A program made the position numbers and the translations under genes. From positions 1 to 64,000 of the forward strand of contig JACGCN010000045.1 of assembly GCA_014905825.1 (NCBI GenBank): a stretch of DNA of 64,000 nt, in the 5' to 3' direction. The notes beneath the pieces are model-generated. The model saw only the letters and a program-made list of their open reading frames with translations, was not told the DNA's origin and made no database searches. Shown one piece after another: positions 1 to 14,800 of the stretch. How positions within the stretch are numbered: the stretch's first letter is position 1; each line of letters opens with the position of its first letter. The stretch is from Lyophyllum atratum. Lineage: Eukaryota; Basidiomycota; Agaricomycetes; Agaricales; Lyophyllaceae.

Positions 1-636
1 CACATGTTTGACGTCGGTGGCCAACGGTCGGAGCGGAAGAAATGGATACATTGTTTCGAGAGCGTGACAAGTATAATTTTTTGCACGGCTTTGAGCGAGT
101 ATGACCAGGTTCTGCTAGAGGAGAAAACTCAGGTGCGTCAGCTTCGTTATTCGGCCTGGTTTTTGACTTATCTTTCGTCGTTCACAGAACCGTATGGCCG
201 AATCCCTCGTGCTATTCGAGTCCGTCATCAACTCAAGATGGTTCCTACGGACATCCATCATTCTATTTCTCAATAAAATCGACGTTTTCAAGAATAAACT
301 ACCAAAGGTACGTATTCCTTACTCTACGTTATTACTCCGCATGGCTCACGTCTTGTCTCTAGGTACCTCTTGAACGTTATTTCCCAGAGTATACCGGCGG
401 CACCGACATCAACAAAGCCGCAAAGTATATCCTCTGGAAATTCATGCAGGCGAATCGTGCACGCCTCAGCGTGTATCCACAGTACGTCTTCCTTCCCCCC
501 TCTTTTACCCTGGACCCCGCAGCTGACTCCTATCCAGTCTCACGCAAGCGACGGATACAACAAACATCCGGCTAGTTTCGCGGCGGTGAAGGAGACGATA
601 CTACAGAACGCGCTGAAGGACTCGGGGATCCTATGA
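1..636 (+). CDS. G-protein alpha subunit, 3' part (5' end outside window; 1-nt frameshift)
   Basis: Heterotrimeric G-protein alpha subunit, a GTPase that relays receptor signals (pheromone or nutrient) at the plasma membrane. Exons read as 1-132, 188-307, 363-481 and 538-636, all with GT-AG introns. The switch II motif [12 protein letters not shown] opens the window, followed by the G4 motif LNKIDVF in exon 2 and the G5-type block [12 protein letters not shown] in exon 4, with the C-terminus KDSGIL that contacts the receptor. The C-terminus lacks the CGxx end of Gi-like subunits. In exon 4 the T run at 576-578 is one base short for the conserved LVFAAVKET segment, so the literal frame stops early; a homopolymer assembly error or a recent mutation are both possible. 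Family assignment is certain, functionality is not. Confidence 0.93.
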
Positions 637-2961
637 CCCCGCTTCACGTGTCGTCGTCTCCTCTGGTTCTTGTGGTTATATTCTTGTTGTATTTGGTGAG
701 TCGAGTTCGTCGCTCGGCTTTGTCGTTCCGGTATGGCTTTTCGGCCTTGTACTATTTTTATCACACGGCGTTGACCGCCGCCCCTTTGCCTTTCTCTTGC
801 GTCATATCATTATTATTTTCAGTGTTCCATCTTCGCATTCCATTTTTACATACTCATCACATTGCATCTACTCATACAAAGACTGCATCACGTCTCCATC
901 ACTATAAACTGTCATCTTCAGTAGATATCATGATTACATCGCACCCGACTCATGTTTTTCCTTGTTCTATCCTGTCTTTTGTCATGTGATCCCATTCCAT
1001 CCCCCGCGGGCTTCTGGACATCGTCATGGTGTTCTGCCCCCGTTGTTCTTTTTCTTGTGGCAGGCGAACACCTGTCCATCTTTTCGATTGTACTCGTCGC
1101 TTTTTTATGATCTTTTCCTCCTCGTTGCTACCTTTCGCGCTTCCTCTGCCCCGTCTGCTCCTCCGCAGTACGAACGTGCCAAACTCTTTTCTCTCTCTCA
1201 CCTCTGTCTCCTAACGACCGGAACACAGTACTGACAAACATCTCCCCCCTCTCATAGATTATCTTATCCTACACATCTCGTCGTCGTCGTCGTACCGCCC
1301 CCCGGCAAACCTCATCATGTGGCGCCTCGTCCGCGCCATCACCGCCTCCATCGTCTCACATCGCTTGCACTCGCTTTGCTATACACATACTCTCACTATC
1401 ATCCACGCATCATATCTCCCCCCACCCATCCATCCATCTTATGAGCATCTTGTTATCCGGCTATCTATCCTTTTTCTACCCATCATTTACCTTACAGCCC
1501 ACACTTTGTTTGTCACCTGGCCCATATCGTCCCATCTCTTTCTGTCTTCGCATGTTCGGCGGTTCCTCCAGCTCAAGCTCCACATGTCGTCGGCCTTCCT
1601 TCACCGACAACGCGTCTCTCGTGCCGCCATCGCCCCCGCCCACGTTACCTTGCCATCACAGGATTGTCGCCACCGCACGCAGATCCCCTCTCGCGCCGCC
1701 TACGGGGATCGCAGCCAGTCCCAGCCCCTTCGATCTTTCGGAGTATCGGTACATCGCACACGCCGATGACGTTGACATATTCAGCTGCGACGTTGTTCTC
1801 GGGCACTTCGGGCGCGGCGGGACCTCGGCGGTTCGTTGCCATTGCCTTTTATAGGCGACTGCTTCTTTTTCGATGTCGCGCCTGCGGAGGGCGATTGACG
1901 TTGGGCGTGGATTTTGGGTCTGGGCCCTGCTCGGATGTCCTGATTTGGGGTGGGGTGGGCGCTTGTTGTACTATATCGTTCAGAATCATTCATTCAGTTT
2001 TTCTTGTGTCTATAGCATCGTTCTCGGTTCTCGGTCTTTTATTACCACCCACCCACCCCCTACCCCGTGCGCTTCTTGCTCTTTACCTTTTACCCTTCGC
2101 GCACCGTCTTTTACTCTTTTACCATCGCACTTTTTTTTAATGACGCAGACTTTTAATACATTCCGTACATATACATATACACATGGAAGCGCAACCCTGT
2201 ACAATAGTTTATCGATACATATGCCGTTTGACCGGTTCTTTTGGTGATAATTGGCAAGCTTGAGTTGGAGTTGGGAGGGGTATTGGAGTGTGTTTTGTTG
2301 TGTAGAATGAAGTTGCTGTGCTTGGAGCTGACGAGGCAGCCTGAGTGGCCTCTATCAAGGGTCGGCGCGGGGTATTGAGTTTACACTCCGTCACCTTCAT
2401 TGAACGCATGTTTTTAATGACGAAGACTTCAGTTCTTTGTTGCCATCCCACCAGAGAACGTTATCATCCTCCCACGACGTTGTTAGACCACTTACGCTGG
2501 TGGTCGAATCGCCTGAGCTGCCGCCGCAATTGAAGACAAGCACGTGTCAGATAACGAGTGCCTGGTGAATTCGCGCTGGTCCCCTCACTCTGAACCGCGG
2601 ATGAGAGCTCAGACATTCGACTTGTCAACATCTGGTCTGTTTGTGACCATGTGCTTCCAGTTCTTACTTCTGGCAAGGCGTGGACGTGTTGGGTCTTTTC
2701 GGGCTTGCGGAGAGCCAACATATGTGCCAACTGCGTCGAATTTGCTCTTCAGCTGCTCAGTAGATTGTATCAACCAGTCAGCCAGATGCTCGCTTACAGC
2801 GTAGATTAGGAACAGAACCATCAGACGTCTTCAATCTCTGATCAATCACATCTCGTCTGGGCGGAGTCTCTTGAACACCAAGTTGCGTATAAAAGTCTGC
2901 TCTGGAAGCAGAGTTTCCTCAGAGCCGGTCTCCCACAACGTACAACCACCCAACTACCACC
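637..2961. other. Intergenic, pyrimidine-rich stretch, no gene seen
   Basis: The + strand from about 640 to 2200 is strongly C/T-rich with many short CT and TTC tracts. Open frames up to 158 codons here are compositional, without a start context, introns or recognisable domains. The first part probably holds the 3' UTR of the G alpha gene. Nothing recognisable between 2250 and 2961 except the presumed promoter of the next gene, with a TATA-like element at about 2887. Confidence 0.6.
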
Positions 2962-4043
2962 ATGAAATTCTCCTCTGCCTTCCTCATCGCCCTTCCCGTC
3001 GCCCTCGCCGCCTGGTCGCCACAGCTACGCCCACTACCGCCCGTGACAGAACTATCGCGGCTCTCACCGCACGCAACCTCGCTGCCCCGCCACGCCGCCG
3101 AGTGGGATATCTTCGAGCGCGACTTCGAGCCCGGGACCCTCGAGGCCAGGCAACGTGTTCGGTCACCTTCGCCTAACCCCGGGCCTCGTATACGCGGTCG
3201 CGACTTCGAGCCCGAGATCCTCGAGGCTAGACAACGTTCGAGCAGCGTCCCCTCCCCCTGGGGGCAAGCATCGCAGGGACTTTGAGCCTGAGGGACTCGA
3301 GGCCAGACAACGTGTTCGGTCACCTTCGCCTAACCCCGGGCCTCGTATACGCGGTCGCGATTTCGAGCCCGAGGGCCTCGAGGCTAGACAACGTTCCAGC
3401 AGCGTCCCGCCCTCTGGGGGCAAGCATCGCAGGGACTCTGAGCCCGAGACCTTCAGCGCGAGGCGGTCTTTGCAAGACATCGAGGGGACTGTGAGTTCTT
3501 TTTCTCTTGATCACAACGCATGATGCTGACTGGTTCGCTTTCTAGGTTGGGTATGATCTGCATCAACGGTACTTGCCAGTAAACGTCACGACTAGAGTGC
3601 TCCTTGAACTTCGTGAGTAATATGGTTATTCCGAGTCTTACCCACGACTGAGAAGTTCTTTGATCCTCAGACGTCGCTGGTGGGTGGTTACGCAGGGAGA
3701 ATTGGTAGTTCGTTGATATATGTCTTCGACCGCGCTATCGTTGGTGAAATGACAAGGATTGTGTTGATGCAAACTATGGGCTTACCATGAGACTCGCTCT
3801 TCTCGTTCTGCACCAGAGTGGCGGGCAAGTACGTCCCTTTCAGGCAACACTACGCAGGATATTCAGGCCTTCGATACTGAGCCTGACGAATACGTTTCCG
3901 CTTCACTCGGAGAGGACTGTCGCATCTTGGACATACGATATTACCGAGTTCTGGGCTGCTCAAGATCTATCGTGATGAATCATGACGACTTTTTGGCCTG
4001 GTTCAAAGTCGGGTCTATTCTGGTACGAGTAATAAATGAGTAA
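2962..4043 (+). CDS. Secreted protein with dibasic-flanked tandem repeats (frame broken once)
   Basis: Starts with a clear signal peptide (MKFSSAFLIALPVALAA). The mature region carries five copies of a peptide close to RDFEPEGLEARQR, separated by alternating linkers and preceded by RR or R-x-R, so kexin-type processing into peptides is an inference worth testing. The reading frame shifts by +1 in a C/G-rich run at 3247-3264; without the extra base the repeats continue in one frame. Likely exons are 2962-3490 and 3546-3612. The next exon begins at 3671 and hits a stop at 3706-3708 in the simplest model. A downstream open segment, 3858-4043, preceded by an AG acceptor, may be the true last exon; the exons between are not resolved. 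No family recognised. Confidence 0.45.
3118..3430 (+). repeat. Two tandem ~156-bp repeat units
   Basis: Unit 1 (3118-3274, 157 bp) and unit 2 (3275-3430, 156 bp) are nearly identical. Each encodes two RDFEP-type peptides with two different linkers, so each unit is itself an older duplication. Unit 1 is one base longer, which causes the frameshift in the host gene. Confidence 0.85.
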
Positions 4044-6028
4044 GTGTTTTCATCTATCGGGACTCAACGCGCCTTCCACTGTTTAGGTCCCTTGTCCTTT
4101 TAACACGTCGTCACTGGGAGCAGCAGGGACAAATAAGCAACTCGTCCGCAACCTACTCGTGCAAGAGTTAAGAACATCTAGATAGATGCGGGAAAGGTAT
4201 CCCTTCTAGTAAGTATTAACCCCTGTTCGTGATCGAGCAGGATCATGCGATGTTGCTTTGTGTCGAGGTGTAGCCGCGCCAATCTATGCGCCGTACGATG
4301 TTGAGCAACTCTGAGAAACGCGATGCAGCTCGTGATTCACGGTGATAATTGAGTTAACAGAGCGCTGTGTTGGTGCAGGACAGACGTTGGGGACTTACTG
4401 AGCCGAGGAGCCGCTTTGTAACAAGAGGGAGCATGGAGAGAGGTTGGACCCACCTGGTTTGCACCTGGTTTCGCACGGCATTGTTTGGCTCAACCGACTC
4501 GGTCAAGCAAAACACTATTTCTCTTCTTCCGGCGACCGTGACCACGATGTTCTTCTGCGTCCCCTTCCTGTTGCTGCCAGTCACCGACATACCCTAGAGA
4601 GTACAAGGCGTGCGTGTTACACACAGAACTGCTTTTACCTCAAGCCGACCGTTCTCTCCATCGGCTGCCTTATGATTCCTCAGCTGCGCCTTCTGAGGGG
4701 TAGAGAACAAGTTCCGTTTGAGCATTTTCACCATCCTCGGCTGCTTTTCGGGGCTCAGATATCTTCCTTCGTGATTTGACATGGTATAGTGCGCGAAGGC
4801 GCTCATGCTCACCGGCGATAATTATTCTAGTGAAGGCCGCGGCCGGATTGAATGGGCATAATGGATGCTCACGACTTCTTCTTCGTCATACTCGACGAAT
4901 AATCGCCGTCTTCGACATCGCGTATACCAGGATATCCAGCAGTCACTACTCCACGATCTCCGTGTATTCATTAACGCGCTCCTTCTGGTCAAGTTCGAAA
5001 CTCACGCCACACCGTCTTTGGAAAAGCTTCCCTTTTTCCAGATACAAGTGGGAAGCGCCAGGCGAAGTTCTACATAGCCTGGAGTCTGAGTAGGCGCCGG
5101 ATGGCAGAAATCTATGGATTCTAGACCTGCATCCATAGTTGGGACGAGGTCACCTGCGTGGAGGTCGCAGTTCCTACCTTTTGTCAGGCGCCAGACTAGA
5201 AGGAGTTCACAGACGTCTTGCTTGAACTGTCTTCACGGATATGGTTCCATATCTTGGAATTCGCTGGCAGGAGTGATTCAGGACGCAAATTCGTGTATTC
5301 CGGACCCGTGGTAAGCGCCGCCAATGGCGATTTTCTGAGGATGACACAAACCTGTATGAAGCGCCCGGCTTCCTTCATCCCAACTCGAAGCTCCATGGAT
5401 TCTGGACCGGCCTCTGTTCCTCTCATCTCTGCGCGCGGATGTATCGTGACTCTCCATCACCTATGGTGAATCCTCTCTAACATGCTCGTGAAATCTGTCA
5501 GGGATCTTATGTTGTAAGTAATACAAGCCAGATCGGCGTTCTGAACTACGGTACGGTCTACTCAGTATTTCCCCCCTAATGTAATTGTCTACATAGTCAG
5601 AGCGAAACACCAAAACTTATGGCAGGCCTTATGTTTGAAATCCCACCAGGTGCAGGACTAGCCTCCTTTCGACTATCAAGCTGATGTACCGCTAAAAGCT
5701 TCCGCCCGACATCTGAGGAATTCTCGTTCTTAATGGTACTAGCGTTCTAATGAACTCACTTTTGGTATAGGCATTGATGACAAATGGAAGCGTCAAGACA
5801 TACGGACAAGCGCCCACCGTAATTGTGCAAAGCTAGCCTTTCAGGGTACTTCTTGCTGTGATATGCCCATGAAAGACGCGTGACGGGCGCCTACTCACAT
5901 AGGACTACTCGTCTTCGCGGTAATGGAAGCACACGCCTGTGCCAAGCTATAAAATGACCTTGTTTCACGTCCCACTCCTCCAGCACCCACACAACACCGT
6001 GTCCAATCCCAACATCCTCTAAGCCACT
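4044..6028. other. No supported gene; possible relic sequence
   Basis: Only short overlapping frames are open. A segment at 5218-5270 reads LLELSSRIWFHILEFAG, faintly F-box-like, but no continuation supports a gene. The last 80 bases, including a TATA-like element near 5948, look like the promoter of the next gene. Confidence 0.4.
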
Positions 6029-6837
6029 ATGAAACTCGCCTTCTTAAGCACCCTACTTCTCGCATTTTCAACCTTCCGTGCCACGGCTATGCCATCCTCC
6101 ATCACCGAGGACAACAAAGCCGACAAACACACGGACACCCAGCTCGCTCTGCGCGGTACGGACGCGGTCGACGCCCCAGCTGTGATCCCCGCTATCTGGG
6201 TTGCGGTCGGCGTCGCCATCACCCGCGCCGCGGTCAACATCGCCGTGCAGTTCGCAGCGAAGAAACTGAAGGAGATGCGGGACGCCAATCAACACGTCGA
6301 CGATCAGAACATCGAGGTCGTTTACTATATAGATCTCGTAAGTCGATGAGGACTCGGATATGCCGGCTGCTGACAATGTCTTGTGGTAGCCTCCCGCTCA
6401 GATGATGGATGAATACGTGGGCGAACTCCCTGGGTATTTTCCCGATTTTGGGGGGGTACCTGATCACTGAGGTGGACACTATCGTCGACGATGGCGGGCT
6501 TGACTACCAAGCGAGGGGTGTCGGTTTTGAGACGTTCAATGGACAGGTCGTGTAAGTTGTCCTCTTTCATCTCAGGTCACTTCCGTCTGATTCTCATGTG
6601 AAAAAACATAAGGAAATGTATCGAGATCAGCTCGACGAACAAGGGGGTTGTTCTGATGAAGGCCGAGAAGCCCGATGGCACGCCTTACTTGGTAGGTCGC
6701 GCACTGTATTGCTGTCCCCAAGTCCCTGAGCATCCTTGTTTGATCAGTGGCGCGCACGTGGAAATGTCTTTCCGGAACTCATATACACCAACGACGTCGT
6801 TCCGCAAGGGCAATGGAAACTCACGTTTGGAAACTAG
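6029..6837 (+). CDS. Small secreted orphan protein (frame broken once)
   Basis: Signal peptide MKLAFLSTLLLAFSTFRATA, then a hydrophilic stretch, a hydrophobic Ala/Val segment at about residues 50-80 and a C-terminal domain rich in beta-prone residues. Exons by splice signals: 6029-6337, 6390-6551, 6613-6691, 6748-6837. Exon phases are mutually consistent only if the seven-G run at 6450-6456 contains six G; as written, frame is lost after PDFGG and recovered as YLITEVD. The corrected product would be about 212 residues. No known family recognised; the hydrophobic segment could be a membrane or propeptide helix. Orientation and spacing place it beside the repeat-peptide gene, another secreted orphan. 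Confidence 0.6.
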
Positions 6838-7416
6838 GAAGGCACGGTCAACCTCGAAAGACTCTCCGACCTGTCGCAATTAACCTTCTGAGATACCTTC
6901 TGATGCCAAACCCGGGTGTTCCTCGATCACTTACGTCTAGTTTGAGTCCGTTCTACGTTATCGCTATCTTTTCGAATATCTTGCCCGTTTTCTCGGACTG
7001 CCGTTTGACTGCTATACCTTGGTATTTTTTTTCTTATAACGATATGCTTGCCCCTCTTGTCTGTTTAACAGAGTTGATATGCTGAAAACTTTAGGCGTGA
7101 ATTACCACACCGAAAGAAATCGACCAACGTCATACCGATAAACTAATGTGCAGGGTTGCGCTTTCATGCGTGTATGTATATGAAGGAAGGAATCAAAATC
7201 TTCGTCGTTAGAAACGTGCGGTGGGTATAAGTAGCCGGGTGGCAGGGTAAAATACGGTGCGCGAAAGGCAAGGGTAAGGACCAAGAAAGGACACGCTACT
7301 ATTGTAAGTACAGAGGTTTGATACATGAACCTGCTAGGGTCTGATGAAGGGCACGGAATGAGAGACACATCTAGCACCAGGACTTGAAGCACTCACCCTA
7401 TGGACGCTACAAGCAT
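6838..7416. other. Intergenic between convergent genes
   Basis: No coding signal seen; holds the 3' ends of the secreted orphan gene and of the cutinase gene. Confidence 0.6.
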
Positions 7417-8152
7417 TCAGATTCTTGAGACCACAAACGCCGCTGCGGCTGGAGCATCCTAAACCGAACCCAAGAAGCCGTCAGTACCCTCCCGGGCTAT
7501 TCTGTCCAAAACGCTGCAAAGAGTAACGCACCGAGCCGTACCCAAGATGAGCAGGAAGGACAAGAACCCCACCGTCACAGATATTGTCACCGGGTGCACA
7601 GAATGTCTTCGAACGGCTTGCGATAGGTCCAGGGAAGGCCTGGCCGTTCTTCGGGTCGCCGAACACCACGGCGGCGTTGACGCGGTCTTGAATTGCAGAA
7701 GAGAGTTCGCCCGCTGCGATGTGCGTTACCTGTGCACCTTGACTACATTGTCACATATATATCCCTCAGCTCTCTGAAATAGACAACCCAAAATGGACGA
7801 AGAACACACACCTGTACCCGGAAATCACGATTTTCGTATCAGGGCACGCCCCCGCCTTCGCTGTGACACTGCTCGCCATCGTCGCCGCTCCGCCCTGGTC
7901 TCCGCCTGCCAGGAAGCCCGGAATGTCAGCCGGGTACTCGATCCCGACGAATTCGAGAGTCCTGCTTCCCAGGGCGCTCGTGAGAGCGTTTTTGAAGGGC
8001 GGACCGACGATCGTGCCTAGGGTGCCGGGTTCAGTGGTGCCCCGCGCGAAGTAGACTGTGACGTCGGCGCAGGCTTGCCGTTGTTCGAGGGGGGCGGCGA
8101 GCGCGGAGAAGGGGAGAGCCAGGGTGAGGAGAGCGGTGTATTGGGCGAGCAT
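7417..8152 (-). CDS. Cutinase (CE5-type serine esterase)
   Basis: Secreted serine esterase that hydrolyses cutin and similar polyesters. Exons 8152-7812, 7742-7532 and 7458-7417 give 197 residues, typical for the family. The signal peptide MLAQYTALLTLALPFSALA is followed by VTVYFARGTTEPGTLG, the usual cutinase N-terminal block. The nucleophile elbow GYSQG (Ser114) is split by intron 1, which is why the first exon alone ends at GY. The Asp (Asp166) sits in the conserved CAPGDNIC and the His (His179) in LPAHLGYG, so the catalytic triad is complete. The short last exon encodes only an Ala-rich tail. No break seen; likely functional. Confidence 0.93.
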
Positions 8153-9914
8153 CGTGGTGGTAGAAAAGGTGGGGGTGGGGGGTGCGCCGGGTGCTGGTGC
8201 GGGGTTGGAAGGAGCGGTTGAGCCGGGTATTCATAGGATTGCGGGGAGGGAGGAATAGTTCCGGAGAAAAACGAAAATCAAATGAGAAGCTGGAATCTCA
8301 ATCGCAAAAACAGAAGATGCGGCTACTGCGTCGTCGGGAGCAAAGAGTGAATGATGGCTGCGAATCGAATCTGGGGGTTGATCGAGCATGTCTGGGTGGA
8401 GCAGAGTGTTTCCTTTTGAAGGATATTTTCCAGACAAGGTATTTGACTGCTAGAGACTCGAGAGAGCATAAGAGAGACGTCGACCAGGACTACGATAAAA
8501 AGCCAGGGTTAGGTGAACGCGACAGAACTATGTCATATGGACATGATCGTCTTTGCGCGATCTCGCGGACGAGTCGACCAGTCACCAAGCGATATTGAAC
8601 ACCGGGGTGCATGAGGGTGCATGCTAACGAGAAGTCATTGAAATGTGATCGGATAAAGATATCTGTCAAGCGGCGAATCTGCTGACCTGCGAGTGTACCT
8701 GGCATCGATTGTGACATAGGGGGCGTACAGACTTTCTTGCGGCAACTTGAATACCCGAGAGGTCTGTGGCAGCGATAGTCGTAAGAGGGACTACCTACAC
8801 CTACGTATATCCTCGTATAATCATGGTTGAACTTGGTGCTCAAACTTTGGTTGCCCAAAGTCCGAACAGAGCGGAATAGAACTTGTTGACACTTGTAGAT
8901 CCGGCCCCTAACCCTAGCGCTAAACACCACCTTCTGGCAGTCGTCTCGACCAGCGGCCACTAGGCTTCTCATGTTTCCATACTACCTCCTAACGACGTTC
9001 AGCGCAGGTTGCCCCAGTTCATGGAGAAGCCGAGGGAGCCACGAGCCTAAAACGCGAAACGATCACACAACACCACGCTATTTTCAAGGCGGAGACGGGA
9101 AGCAAACGGGAAGCTCGAGGGAGATCTTTCAACAAAAGGTAGAAGAGGCCTCCGGAACGACGACTATACGTCAGTTCGACGACCCACGCTGTTCTGTAAC
9201 ACTCAGAGATCCGCTATGTTCCCCAGGATCTTCACCGCCATCGTGCTTGTTCTTCAGGTGCGTATAGCATTCCAATTCTGTCTCGATGTTATTGAGATAT
9301 CTCGTTTTCGTCTCATCTACAGTGACTGATATTATTCTTCGCACGAGAGTCATTCTCTCCAGAGCCTCAGCAAGGTTTCCACTTGACGATCGCTACTCCT
9401 CAATCGAGTATCTTTCTACCGCAGGGCGGTCCATCAGGCTGAGAATGACAGGTCCAGTACAATCAGTGTTCGCCTTTGAATCTTCCCAGACGTCTGACAT
9501 CATGTCTGGATTCGTAGGATCCGGTTCCTAGGATATATGGTGTCCGCATTCAGGATTGGTAGATATGCCATCATACGTCTACAATGGCTGAAAGTGACAT
9601 CGTCCTCGTCGAACGGACGGCCGGCCTTGTCAACTTAATCTCCATTCCAGCCTGCTTTGTGCTGAAGACTTGCTATGTGAATCGACATCCTATGTCCTAT
9701 GTGACCGTCATCGCGAGTAGCTCTAACATGTAGTTTGCTGCCGGCTAATACGAGCTTCTTTCGTCATCAAAGCTATCCATCTGTCATTATCAAGAAGCAC
9801 CGTCGGCTATTTCAGCGGAATAGAAAATCAAGCGCTCTCACTCTCGCCAGCAGTGACGACTCTCCTCAAGCACCTTCCGCCCCACCTCCTCCACATAACT
9901 GAACCTCTCGCATC
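8153..9914. other. No supported gene
   Basis: The first bases carry the cutinase promoter. A short signal-peptide-like start at 9217 (MFPRIFTAIVLVLQ) is followed by a plausible donor, but the phases of the following exon do not agree, so no gene is called. Confidence 0.5.
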
Positions 9915-11193
9915 ATGAGCATGACACTTTCCTCATCCATCCCATTCGACATTATCGAAATCATCGTCGAAGCAATCGTCGATTATCCATCCCTCCTACA
10001 GTGTGCAATCAAGTCGCGCGCTTTCCTTACCTTTGGTCGAAAACGCTTGCTTGAGATATCCACTTAGGGTACGACGATGTAGGCCCACCATGTACACGGC
10101 TCCTAAAGGTCCTTTCCGACAATCCAGACCTCCTTCGCTACATACACAAGCTCTATGTCGGCAGTAGCAATGTCGTATTGGATGAAGCGTTCTCACCCCT
10201 CCTTCGCTACATCGCCGACGGTAATCATATACGCAAATTCGAAATGAACATGTACGAGGACCTAGCGTGGCACCAGCTGGGGTTCCTCCTGCAAGACGCC
10301 TTCCGCTCTCTATTCAGGTCCTCCAGCCTGCACACGCTATGCTTCCATGGACAGATCCCACCCGACTTCCCCATCGACCTCCTGGCAAGCTCATGCGCGC
10401 TGAAGAATCTTTGCGTCTCCCACTACCACAGCAGTATCACCTACGACGTTAGCGACGATGCGATCCGTTCCTTGTTGCCATTGCGCCCAGATATCACCGC
10501 CGCCGCACCACAACTCGAATCATTGGAGATTATGGGTAAATTCGCGTCGAGGCTCGTCAAGTACCTGACACATCCCCTGAGCCCCGTCCAACTCTCACAT
10601 CTGCGGGAGTTACGGGTCATGAAGCTAGAGGAAGAGAATACTACGAACACGGCTTGGGACGTGATGCAGATGGCCGCGAAGAGTCTGGAAAGTTTGGTCT
10701 GGAACGATTGGTCCTGGCATAGTACGTTTCCTCAAGTCTGTCAACAGCGCAAGGCTCAATCCACACAGACAGCGATCCGTTCAAAGCCGTGCACCTAGGA
10801 GCAATGCAGCGCCTCCGATTTATCGAGCTACACGGCTATACCCTCCGCCTCCGCTGTCGACGGCTGACAAATCTCCTGACTAGCGAACGGATGCCGACGA
10901 GCATCGAGAAAATCACCCTGGGATTCAGCACTGCATGGATTCACAGTCGCCGCTTGGGTATCGATGAGGTCGAAGAGATATTCATGTCTTCCGAGAATCA
11001 GCTGGATCGGACCCTCGCAGGATTATGTGACAAGGCAGGATTTCCTTGTCTTCGTACCATTGAGGTACGGGTGCTCTTGGAAAGTGTGGGTGAAAGTGAC
11101 ACCCAAGCACGGCAGTCACGGCTGGCGAAGTGGTTTCCGGCTTTGAAGGAGACAGGATACCTTTCTGGCGGAGTTTTCACGACTGGCGAGTAA
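9915..11193 (+). CDS. F-box protein with leucine-rich repeats (frameshift near the F-box)
   Basis: Basidiomycete F-box family, presumed substrate receptor of an SCF ubiquitin ligase. The N-terminus SSIPFDIIEIIVEAIVDY and SRAFLTF..RKRLL is the usual F-box plus helix. The frame from 9915 stops at 10065-10067, while the conserved continuation (DIHLGYDD, then LLKVLSDNPDLLRYI) lies in another frame from 10055, so there is a frameshift at about 10052-10064. From there it is open to 10721, with an intron at 10722-10768, and exon 10769-11193 finishes the protein. The rest is a series of Leu-rich segments. The break is not obviously in a homopolymer, so the gene may be a young pseudogene or have an unrecognised splice. 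Confidence 0.7.
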
Positions 11194-11398
11194 GACATAA
11201 TACGATTTGGCACACGGCCATGATCGTCAATTGAGGTAAGGCTCCGTGGGAGGGACTGAAGGGCGTGACGTCTTTTCCTCGGTTCGGTTTCCTCTAGCAT
11301 GGTTTATTTGTGAGCCTCGTCACTTGACTTAACTTATGATATTCGACATGACCCAACGACAGCGAGGACGTCGCTTTGTGAATGCTCTTTTCAGAGCT

Positions 11399-13403
<2,005 letters not shown>

Positions 13404-14800
13404 TTTGCTGGGTGGTATTATATACCGACGACCCGCTTGTAGATGCGAAATGGAATGTTGCCACTGCTGCGCGTGAGGGCGGAATCATATCCCCGACTAC
13501 TTGCTAAACACTGGTGATGGACATTGCGGACTTGTTAAGGGCGCCGGTATGGAGAGAAGCCAACCAGCGTCCGATCAGAGATCTAATGGGCGTCGTGGAG
13601 GGACGGCTGGCTCGCAGAAACGCTGGCGAAAAAAGCTGCAAAATACAGGTAATGAGCGCCAACACAAAGCCTGGATATGAGGAATATGGATAAGACCGGC
13701 TGATGTTTCCAGGTCCCTGCATCATGTGCGCCTGGCCTTGATCGGATTTATGTAAGGATTCACAGCCGTCATCCCATATCGACACCACCCACGATCAGGC
13801 TAAAAGATTGTGGAGACCAGGGCGCTGCAACCTACTGCGTACGGGCATTATCCACCGCCCTGCCGTCTCGAGCCCCAATTTCCAAGACGAATATACGCGG
13901 GAAGTCTGCTGAATCGGGCTCGGTGGCAATGATAATGCGGGCGTCGCGGTAAGTATACCCATCTGAAACGAACGACATGGGTGTTTGTTTCATCGTCCGG
14001 TATGAATGCCCGAGCTGGCTTATGTACATGCGACTGGGCGGATGGATGGAACATCGAACGAGTACTAGTCTGGTTGCGTGCTGTGGAGAGGGTAAATCGG
14101 GTCATCGGTTTCGCCATTTTACGGTTGTAGACTTATGAGGTTCGATTGGAGTAGGTAGTGTCATCATCGTGCGGTTACACGTTTTCAATCCGTTCTGGCA
14201 GGTCATGACTATCCCCACATATTATCAGTCACCAGCCAACGAAGGAAAGCAACCCTCAGAGTCACATACCTATCATCACCCTCTTTGACTTCTTCGACAC
14301 GCGTGCTCCCAGAGGCCACGCACTCACTACCAGCTTTTGAAACGAATGAACATGGGCGTTTCACCGTCCGGTACGAATGTCGAGCTGTAAGTGGATGGGA
14401 CGACGAACGACTTATGCATGCTTCCACCTCCCTCATTCTCATACGTGGTCTCGCCATTCCCAAGCCCCAACCTCATGAGTATGAGTGTAATCATTGCGCT
14501 TGCCTTTACACATCCCCCCTCTCTAGCTAGCCCTACAATAAAAACCCATCTCACCTATCCCCCCTATCTCAATATCAGTTAAGTTCCCAATATCCCAGCC
14601 CACCAAACGAAATCTCGCACCACTCACACTACCACCCCCAAGTCTCAACCTCCTTGACTTCCCCACCACTCATCCACGTACCCCCAGAACCAGAGGCCAC
14701 ACACTCCTCCTTCCCTCCCTCCTCCCCCCCAACCCCCATATGCATGACCTCAACTCCCACAATCGCATCCGTCTCCTCATCCGTCTACACACAACCCACA
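13404..14800. other. Intergenic, with a diverged ~60-bp duplication
   Basis: No gene recognised. Segments at about 13962-14030 and 14333-14400 are similar (both contain an ACATGGG-GTTT-TCCGGTA-GAATG pattern), indicating an old local duplication. The right end is C-rich and leads into the 3' end of the next gene. Confidence 0.45.

Noticed and set aside
1317..2140. Overlapping + strand frames of 124-158 codons
   Set aside because: Product of the C/T-rich composition; Ser/Leu/Pro/Phe-rich with no domain and all overlapping in several frames.
5218..5469. Possible F-box gene
   Set aside because: One 17-residue F-box-like segment without a following F-box helix or LRRs.
8490..8972. 160-codon frame on the - strand
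   Set aside because: No signal peptide, domain or splice support; composition does not resemble neighbouring genes.
9217..9531. Possible two-exon secreted protein
   Set aside because: Signal-peptide-like start and intron-like gap, but the phase after the acceptor gives an immediate stop.
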